13,941 nt of DNA from Clostridia bacterium (GTDB lineage: Bacteria > Bacillota > Clostridia > Oscillospirales > QAMX01): assembly GCA_024404415.1 (NCBI GenBank), contig JAKSPX010000012.1, positions 1 through 13,941 on the forward strand. The letters run 5' to 3'. Of this stretch, positions 6,552 through 13,686 are shown one piece after another (positions within the stretch are counted from its first letter, which is position 1; the number at the start of each line of letters is the position of its first letter). The notes beneath the pieces were generated by a model. It worked only from the letters and a program-made list of their open reading frames with translations. It was not told where the DNA came from and searched no databases. Made by a program: the position numbers and the translations under genes.

Positions 6552-9092
6552 TTATCCGAAAATATTGAAGATGGAAGGCTCGGTGTCGGTATCCGGCTCG
6601 GGTTCGGGTTCGGGTTCCGGTGCGGGAGGAGCCGTGTGAAACTCGCAGAAGGTATCGCAGCCCTTGTAGCCGTAGACGAACGGGGCGGAGGCATTCTTTT
6701 CTCTGCCGGTCTTGGGGTCCTTATATTTGGTCAGAGTCCAATCCATCAGCGAACGGTAGGCAAGCGGCACTTCCACGATCACGCCGCGGGCGCTTTCATC
6801 GTCTGCCTTGAGACCGGTGAGGGATTCGCGGTCGATGGTGAGCACCGAGACCTCCTCGGTATTCTCACAGTAGGGCGTGGCGAGGTGGCCGCTGTCCTTG
6901 CAGATGAGAGTCGTCGCGTGGCAGTCGCATTTCTTGGTGGGCTTGTCGCCCGGCCAGAAGTACCCGGTCGCCACGTGGCTGGAGCCGCGGCAGTCGGCCT
7001 TGCAGGCCGAAGTCGGGATGCCGCCGCAGTCGGTGCAGTAGGAAGCGGCGACGAGCTCGTCGGGCGTTTCGAACTTGGCGTTCTCCAGCCCTTCGTGAAG
7101 CTGATCCATGACCTTTTTCCAAAGCTTCAGAGCGGGGTTGCCGTCCGCACCCTTGATCTCCTTGGGGTAGTCGTAGCCGTACCAGACGCCGCCGACGTAG
7201 TAGGGCGTGTAGCCGATGAACCAGCGGTCCTTGTCGGAGTTGGTGGTACCGGTCTTACCGGCGACGGCAATACCGTCGATCTTGGCGGCGGTGGAGGTGC
7301 CGCGGATGACGGCGCTTTCCAGCATATAGGTCATGTAGTAATTGGCTTTTTCGGAGAGCACCTGCGTGGAACGGTGAGCATTGTCCAAAAGGACGTTGCC
7401 CTCGCCGTCGGTGATCATGGTGTAGCACCGCGCTTTGTTGTGCACGCCATCGTTGGTGAAGGTGGTGTAGCCGGAAGTCAGCTCCAGAAGGGAAACGCCG
7501 TTGTAGAAGCCGCCGAGCGCGAGGGAACCGTAGTTCATGTCGCCCTTTTCGGAGGTGTTCACAAGGGTGGTGAAGCCGTATTTGTTCTCCAGATACCCGT
7601 AGCTCTTGGGAATGCCGAGCATTTCCAGCGTCCTTACGGCGACGGTGTTGGTGGAGAGCTCCACGGCGCGGCGCACGGTCATGCGTCCCTTGAAGCCGGT
7701 GTAATAGTTCTTCGGGTAGGCCTTGAGCTTGCCGGAGAAGCTTTCGGGCTTCTCGATCAGAACGCCGGACTGGTCGGTGTAGAGGTCGGGGAAGTCGTCC
7801 ATGACGGTGAAGGGGGTGATGAGCCCTTCTTCAAGCGCCGGGGAGTAGGCGGAAAGCGGCTTGATGGCGGAACCGGCGGAGCGGAGCGACTTGGCGCGAT
7901 TCAGAACGCGCGCGCCCTGCTTGGTGCCGCGGCCGCCGACGACGCCTAAAATGTCACCGTCGGTGGAATAGACGATCATGGCGCTCTGCGGCTGGGTGAT
8001 GCCCGCGAGGCGCTGGAAATTGGAGCTGTCGGTGTAGACGCTTTCCATCACGCCCTGCACCTTGGGATCCAGGGTGGTGTAGATCTGTAAGCCGCCGGAA
8101 TAGAGAAGGCGGGTGGCGACCTCTTTGCTGTAACCGAGCTGGGTCTGCAGATCCTTGATGACCTGGTCAATGACGAGGTCGATGAAGTAGGACTGGACCA
8201 CTTCGGGCTCTTCCTTTTCCTCCTCGATGTCGCGCATGAAGGAGAGCTCCTCATTCTTGGCGCGCTCATACTCGGTGTCGGTGATGATGCCCAGGTCGTG
8301 CATTTTCCAGAGGATATCCTTCTGGCGGTCGATGTTGTGCTCCGGGTAGACGAACGGGTCATAATAGGAGGGCAGGTTGGTGATGCCCGCGATGGAGGCG
8401 CATTCGGCCAGCGTCAGCTCGCTGACCTCCTTGCCGAAATAGACCTCAGCCGCGGTCTGCACACCGTAACAGCCCTGCGAGAGGTTGATGGTGTTGAGAT
8501 AAAGTTCAAGGATCTCCTCCTTGGACATATTCTTTTCCAGCTCCAGCGCGCGTAAGACCTCCTGGAGCTTGCGCTGTACCGTCACCTCATCGTCGCCCGT
8601 GATGTTCTTGATGCGCTGCTGGGTGATGGTAGAGCCGCCGTAATTGGAGGAGAAGCCGAAGAGCAGGTTCACGCCGGCGCCGAGCGTGCGCTTCCAGTCG
8701 ACCCCCCGGTGCGTCCAGAATCGCTCGTCCTCGATGGCCACGACGGCCTGCTTGAGATAGTTCGGAATGTCCTCGTAGTCCACCCATTCGCGGTTCTGCT
8801 CACCGTGAAGGGTGTAGATCACGTTGTTGTTCCCCTCACTGTCGGTGGCATAAAGCTGGGTGGAGTAGTTCAATTCGTTGGAGGCGATGGACATATCCAT
8901 GTCGGTGTCGACGTAGCGGTTGATGTAGACCGCGGCCGCCATCAGACAGATGGAGCCGGTGATGATCATGACAAGGATCACCGACAGAATGGCCTTGATC
9001 AGCGCTCCGAACGGGTTGAAGTGCAGGCGGTCGCGTTTCGGAGAACGCAGCCTCGATACACATTTGCGCAGAAATGCTTTGAATTCGCTCAA
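6552..9092 (-). CDS. Class A penicillin-binding protein (transglycosylase/transpeptidase) with cysteine-rich tail
   Basis: A bifunctional peptidoglycan synthase of 846 residues: it polymerises lipid II glycan strands and cross-links peptides outside the membrane. A basic cytoplasmic head is followed by one membrane anchor (about 30-57). The GT51 domain (about 90-265) has catalytic E121 in EDERFWTHRG, GGSTITQQ and ELYLN. The transpeptidase domain (about 365-660) has S408-A-I-K411, S480-T-N482 and K613-T-G-T616, all intact. A C-terminal extension (about 680-846) carries ten cysteines (686, 689, 697, 701, 722, 724, 731, 742, 812, 816), including CTDCG and CKDSGHLATPYC, then an acidic Pro-Glu repeat before IFNIFG. 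The start is TTG, chosen because an AAGGGAGG site lies 6 nt upstream and no ATG precedes the membrane anchor. It is the last gene of the minus-strand run, 41 nt after the RNHCP gene. Confidence 0.96.
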   Translation of the reverse strand: MSEFKAFLRKCVSRLRSPKRDRLHFNPFGALIKAILSVILVMIITGSICLMAAAVYINRYVDTDMDMSIASNELNYSTQLYATDSEGNNNVIYTLHGEQNREWVDYEDIPNYLKQAVVAIEDERFWTHRGVDWKRTLGAGVNLLFGFSSNYGGSTITQQRIKNITGDDEVTVQRKLQEVLRALELEKNMSKEEILELYLNTINLSQGCYGVQTAAEVYFGKEVSELTLAECASIAGITNLPSYYDPFVYPEHNIDRQKDILWKMHDLGIITDTEYERAKNEELSFMRDIEEEKEEPEVVQSYFIDLVIDQVIKDLQTQLGYSKEVATRLLYSGGLQIYTTLDPKVQGVMESVYTDSSNFQRLAGITQPQSAMIVYSTDGDILGVVGGRGTKQGARVLNRAKSLRSAGSAIKPLSAYSPALEEGLITPFTVMDDFPDLYTDQSGVLIEKPESFSGKLKAYPKNYYTGFKGRMTVRRAVELSTNTVAVRTLEMLGIPKSYGYLENKYGFTTLVNTSEKGDMNYGSLALGGFYNGVSLLELTSGYTTFTNDGVHNKARCYTMITDGEGNVLLDNAHRSTQVLSEKANYYMTYMLESAVIRGTSTAAKIDGIAVAGKTGTTNSDKDRWFIGYTPYYVGGVWYGYDYPKEIKGADGNPALKLWKKVMDQLHEGLENAKFETPDELVAASYCTDCGGIPTSACKADCRGSSHVATGYFWPGDKPTKKCDCHATTLICKDSGHLATPYCENTEEVSVLTIDRESLTGLKADDESARGVIVEVPLAYRSLMDWTLTKYKDPKTGREKNASAPFVYGYKGCDTFCEFHTAPPAPEPEPEPEPDTDTEPSIFNIFG
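6595..6624. repeat. Hexanucleotide tandem repeat encoding the Pro-Glu tail of the PBP
   Basis: Five imperfect GGNTCG-like units (GGCTCG, GGTTCG, GGTTCG, GGTTCC, GGTGCG on the plus strand) encode alternating Pro and Glu on the minus strand near the C-terminus of the penicillin-binding protein. Such a tract can change length by slippage in steps of two residues without breaking the frame. The function of the tail is not known from sequence. Confidence 0.8.
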
Positions 9093-9098
9093 TGTAGT

Positions 9099-9106
9099 CC
9101 TCCCTT
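9099..9106 (-). promoter_or_regulatory. Ribosome binding site supporting the TTG start of the PBP
   Basis: The minus strand reads AAGGGAGG here, 6 nt before TTG at 9092-9090. The strong site compensates for the weak initiation codon and decides the start, since the next in-frame ATG falls inside the membrane anchor. Confidence 0.8.
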
Positions 9107-9133
9107 TTGAAAGATCCCTTATGAATGCACGGG

Positions 9134-9457
9134 TTATTTGCGGGATCGGTTGGCGATCTTGGATAAATAGACCAGATCGTCGGGCTGTACCGTATCCTCT
9201 GCGACCTTATTCTGAGTAGTATAGCCGCATTTTTCGCATTGATGCAGGATCATCCAGCCCTTTCCGGCCTTGTAATCCACACCGACCGGGCGCAGGATGC
9301 CGCCGCAGTCGGAGGCGCGGTCGCCGGGAACGACGTCCACGTGCTTGGAGCACAGGCAGAAGGGGCAGTGGTTGCGGTAGCTGCCGTTGGTCACCGGCAG
9401 GACCTCTTTACCGCAGACCTCACAGATAAAGCCGGTGTTTTCGCTTTTTCTGGACAT
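9134..9457 (-). CDS. RNHCP-family zinc-ribbon protein
   Basis: A small soluble protein of 107 residues belonging to the RNHCP family, named for the motif seen here at residues 28-32. Cysteine pairs C12/C15, C31/C34 and C74/C77 suggest two metal-binding knuckles; C36 and C51 are additional. Other family hallmarks are the HVDVVPGDRASDCGG stretch and the closing CEKCGYTTQNKVAEDT. No biochemical function is established for the family that I know of; zinc binding, and possibly nucleic-acid contact, is inferred from the cysteine pattern and basic residues. The ATG has AAAGGAG 7 nt upstream, overlapping the yggS stop, 12 nt between the genes. It sits between yggS and the penicillin-binding protein gene, so it is co-expressed with them, but this context does not reveal its role. 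Confidence 0.9.
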   Translation of the reverse strand: MSRKSENTGFICEVCGKEVLPVTNGSYRNHCPFCLCSKHVDVVPGDRASDCGGILRPVGVDYKAGKGWMILHQCEKCGYTTQNKVAEDTVQPDDLVYLSKIANRSRK

Positions 9458-9469
9458 GACACCGCTCCT

Positions 9470-10153
9470 TTAATGCGACTTGGAGTAGTCGCGCGGCCCG
9501 AAGATCCCGGTGCCGACGCGAACCATGGTGGCGCCGTGACGGATGGCGGTCTCAAAGTCCGAAGACATACCCATGGAAAGAATGTCAAGCGAGAAGGCCT
9601 CTTTCATGGCTTCGTATTTCCGGTACACTTCATCAAAATACGGCGCGGGATCCTCGCCGACCGGCGGGACGCACATCAGACCGCGTAACCGGATATGCGG
9701 GAGCGTCCCGAGGAAGGAAGCGAAGTTTTCGGCTTCTTCAAGCGGCAGGCCGCTTTTGGTCTCCTCGGTTCCGACGTGGATCTCGATCAGGACGTCCTGC
9801 GTGAGGGAAAGCGATGACGCGGCCTTCTCAATGGCGAGCGCGGCGCTCTCGGTGCAGAGCGAGTGGATGAGGGCGACCTTGCCGACCAGCATTTTGGCCT
9901 TGTTGGATTGAAGGGTGCCGATAAAGTGGAGCTCCGCGCCCTCATAGGCGTTTTCGGAAAACTTGCGGCAGAGCTCGTCCGCCTTGTTTTCGCCGACGAA
10001 ACGGACCCCATGAGATATGACGGTCTGGATCTCCTCTTTGTTCCGTGTTTTTGTGGCGGCGAGAAGGGTGATCTCGCGCCCGACCTCGCGGGAAAGCGCG
10101 TCAATTTTTTCAAGGAGCTTCCCGGTGCGGTCGATCAATTCGGATTCTAACAT
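9470..10153 (-). CDS. yggS: Pyridoxal phosphate homeostasis protein, YggS/PROSC family
   Basis: A cytoplasmic PLP-binding protein of 227 residues (family usual about 225-235) with the alanine-racemase-like TIM barrel only. It buffers free pyridoxal 5'-phosphate and influences amino-acid pools; no catalytic reaction is established. Diagnostic features are the PLP lysine K35 in LLAATKT, FVGENKADEL (52-61), LHFIGTLQSNK (75-85), HVGTEETKSG, LSMGMSSDFETAI (192-204) and the phosphate-binding VRVGTGIFG (211-219). The ATG lies 15 nt after the PHP phosphatase stop, with a modest AGAGG site. In many Bacillota this gene sits in the sepF/ylm division cluster; here it is instead between an amino-acid charging block and an envelope gene. 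Its position beside aminoacyl-tRNA synthetase genes fits a role in amino-acid metabolism. Confidence 0.95.
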   Translation of the reverse strand: MLESELIDRTGKLLEKIDALSREVGREITLLAATKTRNKEEIQTVISHGVRFVGENKADELCRKFSENAYEGAELHFIGTLQSNKAKMLVGKVALIHSLCTESAALAIEKAASSLSLTQDVLIEIHVGTEETKSGLPLEEAENFASFLGTLPHIRLRGLMCVPPVGEDPAPYFDEVYRKYEAMKEAFSLDILSMGMSSDFETAIRHGATMVRVGTGIFGPRDYSKSH

Positions 10154-10168
10154 AAAATGCCTCTGAGT

Positions 10169-10978
10169 TCAGTCAATGGTATCGGAAGTGAAAAGAACGT
10201 TGCGGGGCTGACGGGCGCGGTAAAGGGTATAGTGGTCAAAGCCCGCCTTGACGCAGACCTCTTCCGCCTCTTTGAAATAGCAGGAAAGGTGCTTGGTCTC
10301 GTGCGCGTCCGAGCCGATGGTGACGTATTCGCCGCCGAGAGAACGGAAAAGCGCCAGAGCATCGCCCATCAGGGTCGGGTAACCCTTCCGGAGGGTGGCT
10401 GTGTTGAGTTCCAGCGCCTTTTTGCGCTTCACAAGGATGGAAAGGAGCTCTTCCAGCTTGGAAAGGCGATCCTCAAGGTGCAGAAGCACGCCTGCGTTAT
10501 AATAAAAGTAGCGCAAAGGATAGTCGATGTGCGCAAAGGAATCGTATTCGTTCTCCTCTGCGTCGCAGATGAGCTGGTCAAAATAGGCGTCGAGCAGGTA
10601 TTCGCACTCCGCCTGTCCTGTGTAGGACGAGGATAAAAAGCCCTTTCGCCCCGGCAGATGATGCAGGGAACCGAGGACGAAATCATAAGGATGCCGTTCC
10701 AAAAGCTCCCGGCAGTAGTCCGGGCATTCGTTCATCTCGCCGAACTCGATCGAAAGCGGAAGCTCGATGCCCTCCGGCAGCGGCTCACGCGGGGCAAAGA
10801 TCGCGTCCTCAAAATAGCGGATGCGCGGATTTGCCGGATCGGTGAGGTAGGCGTCGAAATGCTCGGTCAGGTAAAGGCTCTGAAGCCCGGAAGCTTTTGC
10901 GGCGAGCGCCATTTCATACGCAGTCGACACGCCGTCGTGGGAGAGGGTGGAGTGGGTATGGGTGTCGGAGAGGATCAT
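10169..10978 (-). CDS. hisK: PHP-domain phosphatase, probable histidinol-phosphatase (HisJ/HisK family)
   Basis: A 269-residue PHP-family metallo-phosphoesterase; the HisJ/HisK family hydrolyses histidinol phosphate in histidine synthesis, and 269 residues is the usual length. The metal ligands expected of the fold are present: H7 and H9 in DTHTHST, D15, H40 in LTEHFD, E78 in IEFGE, H106 in GSLHHL, H150 in AHIDYPLR, and D224/H226 in IGSDAHE. ELNT (190-193) is also typical. The ATG overlaps the hisS stop (ATGA), which ties it to histidine metabolism by context, and AAGGAG lies 11 nt upstream. No other his biosynthetic gene is in view, so another PHP phosphatase substrate cannot be excluded. 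Confidence 0.88.
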   Translation of the reverse strand: MILSDTHTHSTLSHDGVSTAYEMALAAKASGLQSLYLTEHFDAYLTDPANPRIRYFEDAIFAPREPLPEGIELPLSIEFGEMNECPDYCRELLERHPYDFVLGSLHHLPGRKGFLSSSYTGQAECEYLLDAYFDQLICDAEENEYDSFAHIDYPLRYFYYNAGVLLHLEDRLSKLEELLSILVKRKKALELNTATLRKGYPTLMGDALALFRSLGGEYVTIGSDAHETKHLSCYFKEAEEVCVKAGFDHYTLYRARQPRNVLFTSDTID

Positions 10979-12267
10979 TTGCGGACGTACTCCTTCATGG
11001 CTTCGTAATCGTCGATGGCGAAGTCAGAAGATTCGTGGTTCATCATATCCTTGACGGTGATCTTGCCCACCTGCGCCTCGTTTTCGCCGAGGATAATGAC
11101 GTAGGGGATGCCTTCCTTGTTGGCGTAGTCAAGCGATTTCTTCATCTTGCGCTTGACGGTCTCGAGGGTGACGCGGAGACCCGCGCGTCTCAGACCCATG
11201 GCCAGTGCGACCGATTCGTTCTCGGTGGACATCGGAACGATGAAGACCTCGGTTTCGGTGCCCTTGTTGGCTTCGCCGCGCTCGACCAGAACGGCGTAGA
11301 TGACGTCGAGGCCGAAGGTCATGCCGACGGCGGGGATGTCACGGCCGCCGGAGAGCTTGCCGATGATGTTGTCGTAGCGGCCACCGGCGCCGATGCTGGA
11401 GGTGACGCCGCCTTCGGTCATGAAGACCTCCCAGACGCAGCCGGTGTAGATATCGAGCCCGCGGGCGAGGTGCGGGGCGTAGACGATCTTATCCATGATG
11501 CCGGCGGCGGAGAGCATGCCGTAGAGCTCCTTGAGGTCGGCGATGCCGGCGTTTAATAGTTCGTTGCCTTCGCCGACGTAGGCGACCAGGTCGTCAAAGG
11601 GCATTTCGAAGAGATCGAACATCTTATTTAACGTCTCTTCCGTGATGCCGGTCTCGATGAGCTCGTCGGAAACGCCGCTGCGGCCGATCTTCTTGAGCTT
11701 GTCCACCGAGGTGATGACCGCGCCGGTCAGTTCTTCGGGGATACCGACGAAGCGGATGATGCCGGAGAGCAGCTTGCGGGAGGAGAGCTCGATGCGGATG
11801 GGAAGACCGAGCTTTTCAAAGACCTCGACCGTCATGGTGAGGAATTCGGTCTCAGCGGTCAGGCTGTCAGCGCCCGCCATGTCGACGTCGCACTGGGTGA
11901 ATTCACGGTTGCGGCCGGATTTCACCGGGCCGTTGCGGAAAACGTGGCCGATCTCATAGCGCTTGAAGGGCATGGTGAGCTGGGGATTCATGGCGACTAA
12001 TTTGCAGAGCGGCACCGTGAGGTCATAACGAAGCGCGAGGTCGCGCCCGCCCTGGTCGGTGAGGGAATAAACTTCCTTCAGAATTTCCGCGCCGCCCGCG
12101 TATTTGCTCGCGAGCAGGTCGAGATAGTTGATGATCGGGGTCTCCACCGGGGAGAAACCGTATTTTTCAAAGCATTCGGTCAGAATTTTGGTGATATCGC
12201 GTCTCACGCGCTGGCGCTCGGGGAGATAGTCGAACGCGCCTTTGATGTTTCTTGCAAGGTCAGACAT
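10975..12267 (-). CDS. hisS: Histidine--tRNA ligase (class II), divergent subfamily
   Basis: Charges tRNA-His with histidine in the cytoplasm; 430 residues, normal for HisRS. The class II catalytic core has LALRYDLTVP (77-86), a motif 2 region with RYEIGHVFRNGP and GRNREFTQCDVDMAG (103-132), and the histidine-binding signature ARGLDIYTG (268-276). A C-terminal anticodon-binding domain (about 338-430) is present, which distinguishes it from the HisZ regulatory paralogue. Oddities: motif 2 reads FRNG rather than FRxE, and motif 3 reads GMTFGLDVI (315-323) where most HisRS have an arginine after the acidic residue (GLER or GLDR). The QCDVD stretch recalls the archaeal/eukaryotic-like HisRS group. 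It follows cysS by 12 nt and overlaps the PHP phosphatase start by 4 nt. Confidence 0.95.
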   Translation of the reverse strand: MSDLARNIKGAFDYLPERQRVRRDITKILTECFEKYGFSPVETPIINYLDLLASKYAGGAEILKEVYSLTDQGGRDLALRYDLTVPLCKLVAMNPQLTMPFKRYEIGHVFRNGPVKSGRNREFTQCDVDMAGADSLTAETEFLTMTVEVFEKLGLPIRIELSSRKLLSGIIRFVGIPEELTGAVITSVDKLKKIGRSGVSDELIETGITEETLNKMFDLFEMPFDDLVAYVGEGNELLNAGIADLKELYGMLSAAGIMDKIVYAPHLARGLDIYTGCVWEVFMTEGGVTSSIGAGGRYDNIIGKLSGGRDIPAVGMTFGLDVIYAVLVERGEANKGTETEVFIVPMSTENESVALAMGLRRAGLRVTLETVKRKMKKSLDYANKEGIPYVIILGENEAQVGKITVKDMMNHESSDFAIDDYEAMKEYVRK

Positions 12268-12279
12268 GGGTCAGTTTCC

Positions 12280-13686
12280 TCATTTCCTGATGATTTTGGG
12301 TCCGTTGGGAGTATCTTCAACGGTGATATTCATGTTTTTGAGCATATCACGGATCTCGTCGGCGCGCTTGAAGTTCTTGGCCTTGCGGGCTTCGGCGCGC
12401 TCGGCGACAAGGGCCAGGATGGCGTCGTCGTCGATGGCTTCGGGCTCGTCCTTGACCTTGGCGGCGTTCTCAATGAGCGAGAGCGAGAGAACTTTGTCGA
12501 ATTCGGCGATGAGCGCAAGCTTGGTCGCGTCGTTGACCTCGGCCTTGAAGACGTCGTAAAGAGCCGTGATGGCGAGGGAGGAGTTGACGTCGTTTTCCAG
12601 CGCTTCGCGGAAGGAGGCGCGGAGAGGCGCGGCGCCGGCTTCGTCAAATTCACCGTCGTCTTTCTTGAGGGCGGCGACGCGGGCGAGGAGCTTGTTATAG
12701 GCCGCGGCGGTGTTGTCAAGTCCTTCGTAGGAGAAGACCAGCGCCTTGCGGTAATGGGACTGCAGGCAGAAGAGGCGGTAGACCATCGGGTCGTAACCCT
12801 TTTCCTTCAGGAGCGAGAGGGTGAGGAATTCGCCCTTGGACTTGCTCATCTTGCCGTCGGAGGTGTTGAGATGAAGCACGTGGAACCAGTTGTTGCACCA
12901 TTTGTGGCCGAGGTAGGATTCGCTCTGGGCGATCTCGTTGGTGTGGTGCGGGAAGGCGTTGTCGATGCCGCCGCAGTGGATGTCAAGATATTCGCCGAGG
13001 TACTTCATGCTGATGGCCGAGCATTCAATGTGCCAGCCGGGGTAGCCGAGACCCCACGGGGATTCCCACTTGAGCTCCTGATCCTCAAACTTCGACTTGG
13101 TGAACCACAGAACGAAGTCGATCTTGTTTCTCTTGTTGGAGTCTTCCTCCACGCCCTCGCGCACGCCGGTCTCGAGGTCTTCCGCGTCGTGCTTGTTGAA
13201 AACGTAGTATTCGTCCAGCTTGGAGGTGTCAAAATAGATGTTGCCGCCCGCTTCGTAGGCGTAGCCCTTGTCGAGAAGCGCCTGAACGAGGGTGATGAAC
13301 TCGGGAATGCAGGAGGTGGCGGGGATGGTGGTCGCCGGAACGCGGATATTCAGGGCACGGCAGTCTTCAAAGAAGGCGTCGGTATAGTATTTGGCGATCT
13401 CCATGACCGTCTTGTGCTCGCGCTTGGCGCCCTTGAGCATCTTATCCTCGCCGGTATCGGCGTCGCTGGAAAGGTGGCCGACGTCGGTGATGTTCATGAC
13501 GCGCTTGACGTCGTAGCCGACGTATTCAAGCGATTTTTCGAGGATATCCTCCATGATGTAGGTGCGCAGATTGCCGATGTGGGCGAAATGGTAAACCGTC
13601 GGGCCGCAGGTGTACATTTTCACCTTGCCGGGCTCGTTGGAGACGAATTCATCCTTGGAATGGGTCAGCGTATTATAAAGCTTCAT
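12280..13686 (-). CDS. cysS: Cysteine--tRNA ligase (class I)
   Basis: Charges tRNA-Cys with cysteine; 468 residues, the normal bacterial length. The Rossmann core has the HIGH-type motif HIGN at 36-39 within PTVYHFAHIGNLRT and KMSKS at 279-283. The catalytic zinc ligands are C27, C222, H247 and E251. The rest is the helical DALR region and a C-terminal tail with FKRADEIRDMLKN and VEDTPNGPKI, both family hallmarks. I start at 13686 (MKLYNTLT) because AAAGGA lies 8 nt upstream and homologues begin this way; an ATG two codons earlier is too close to the ribosome site, and a still longer frame to 13722 adds an unconserved leader. The start lies inside the end of cysE, a 14-nt overlap, so Cys synthesis and charging are coupled. 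Confidence 0.97.
   Translation of the reverse strand: MKLYNTLTHSKDEFVSNEPGKVKMYTCGPTVYHFAHIGNLRTYIMEDILEKSLEYVGYDVKRVMNITDVGHLSSDADTGEDKMLKGAKREHKTVMEIAKYYTDAFFEDCRALNIRVPATTIPATSCIPEFITLVQALLDKGYAYEAGGNIYFDTSKLDEYYVFNKHDAEDLETGVREGVEEDSNKRNKIDFVLWFTKSKFEDQELKWESPWGLGYPGWHIECSAISMKYLGEYLDIHCGGIDNAFPHHTNEIAQSESYLGHKWCNNWFHVLHLNTSDGKMSKSKGEFLTLSLLKEKGYDPMVYRLFCLQSHYRKALVFSYEGLDNTAAAYNKLLARVAALKKDDGEFDEAGAAPLRASFREALENDVNSSLAITALYDVFKAEVNDATKLALIAEFDKVLSLSLIENAAKVKDEPEAIDDDAILALVAERAEARKAKNFKRADEIRDMLKNMNITVEDTPNGPKIIRK

Noticed and set aside
6636..7949. 437-codon open frame on the plus strand, antisense to the PBP gene
   Set aside because: The minus strand encodes an intact PBP with all catalytic motifs. 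The antisense frame has no ribosome site or family motif and is rich in Gly, Val and Ala, as expected of GC-rich shadow frames.
9093..9133. Possible terminator or promoter between the RNHCP and PBP genes
   Set aside because: The 41 nt contain only the PBP ribosome site; I see no stem with a T run and no credible -35/-10 pair.
10975..12267. hisS as the HisZ regulatory subunit of ATP phosphoribosyltransferase
   Set aside because: The protein keeps ARGLDIYTG and a full anticodon-binding domain, and no hisG is adjacent, so HisRS is the better call despite the motif 3 change.
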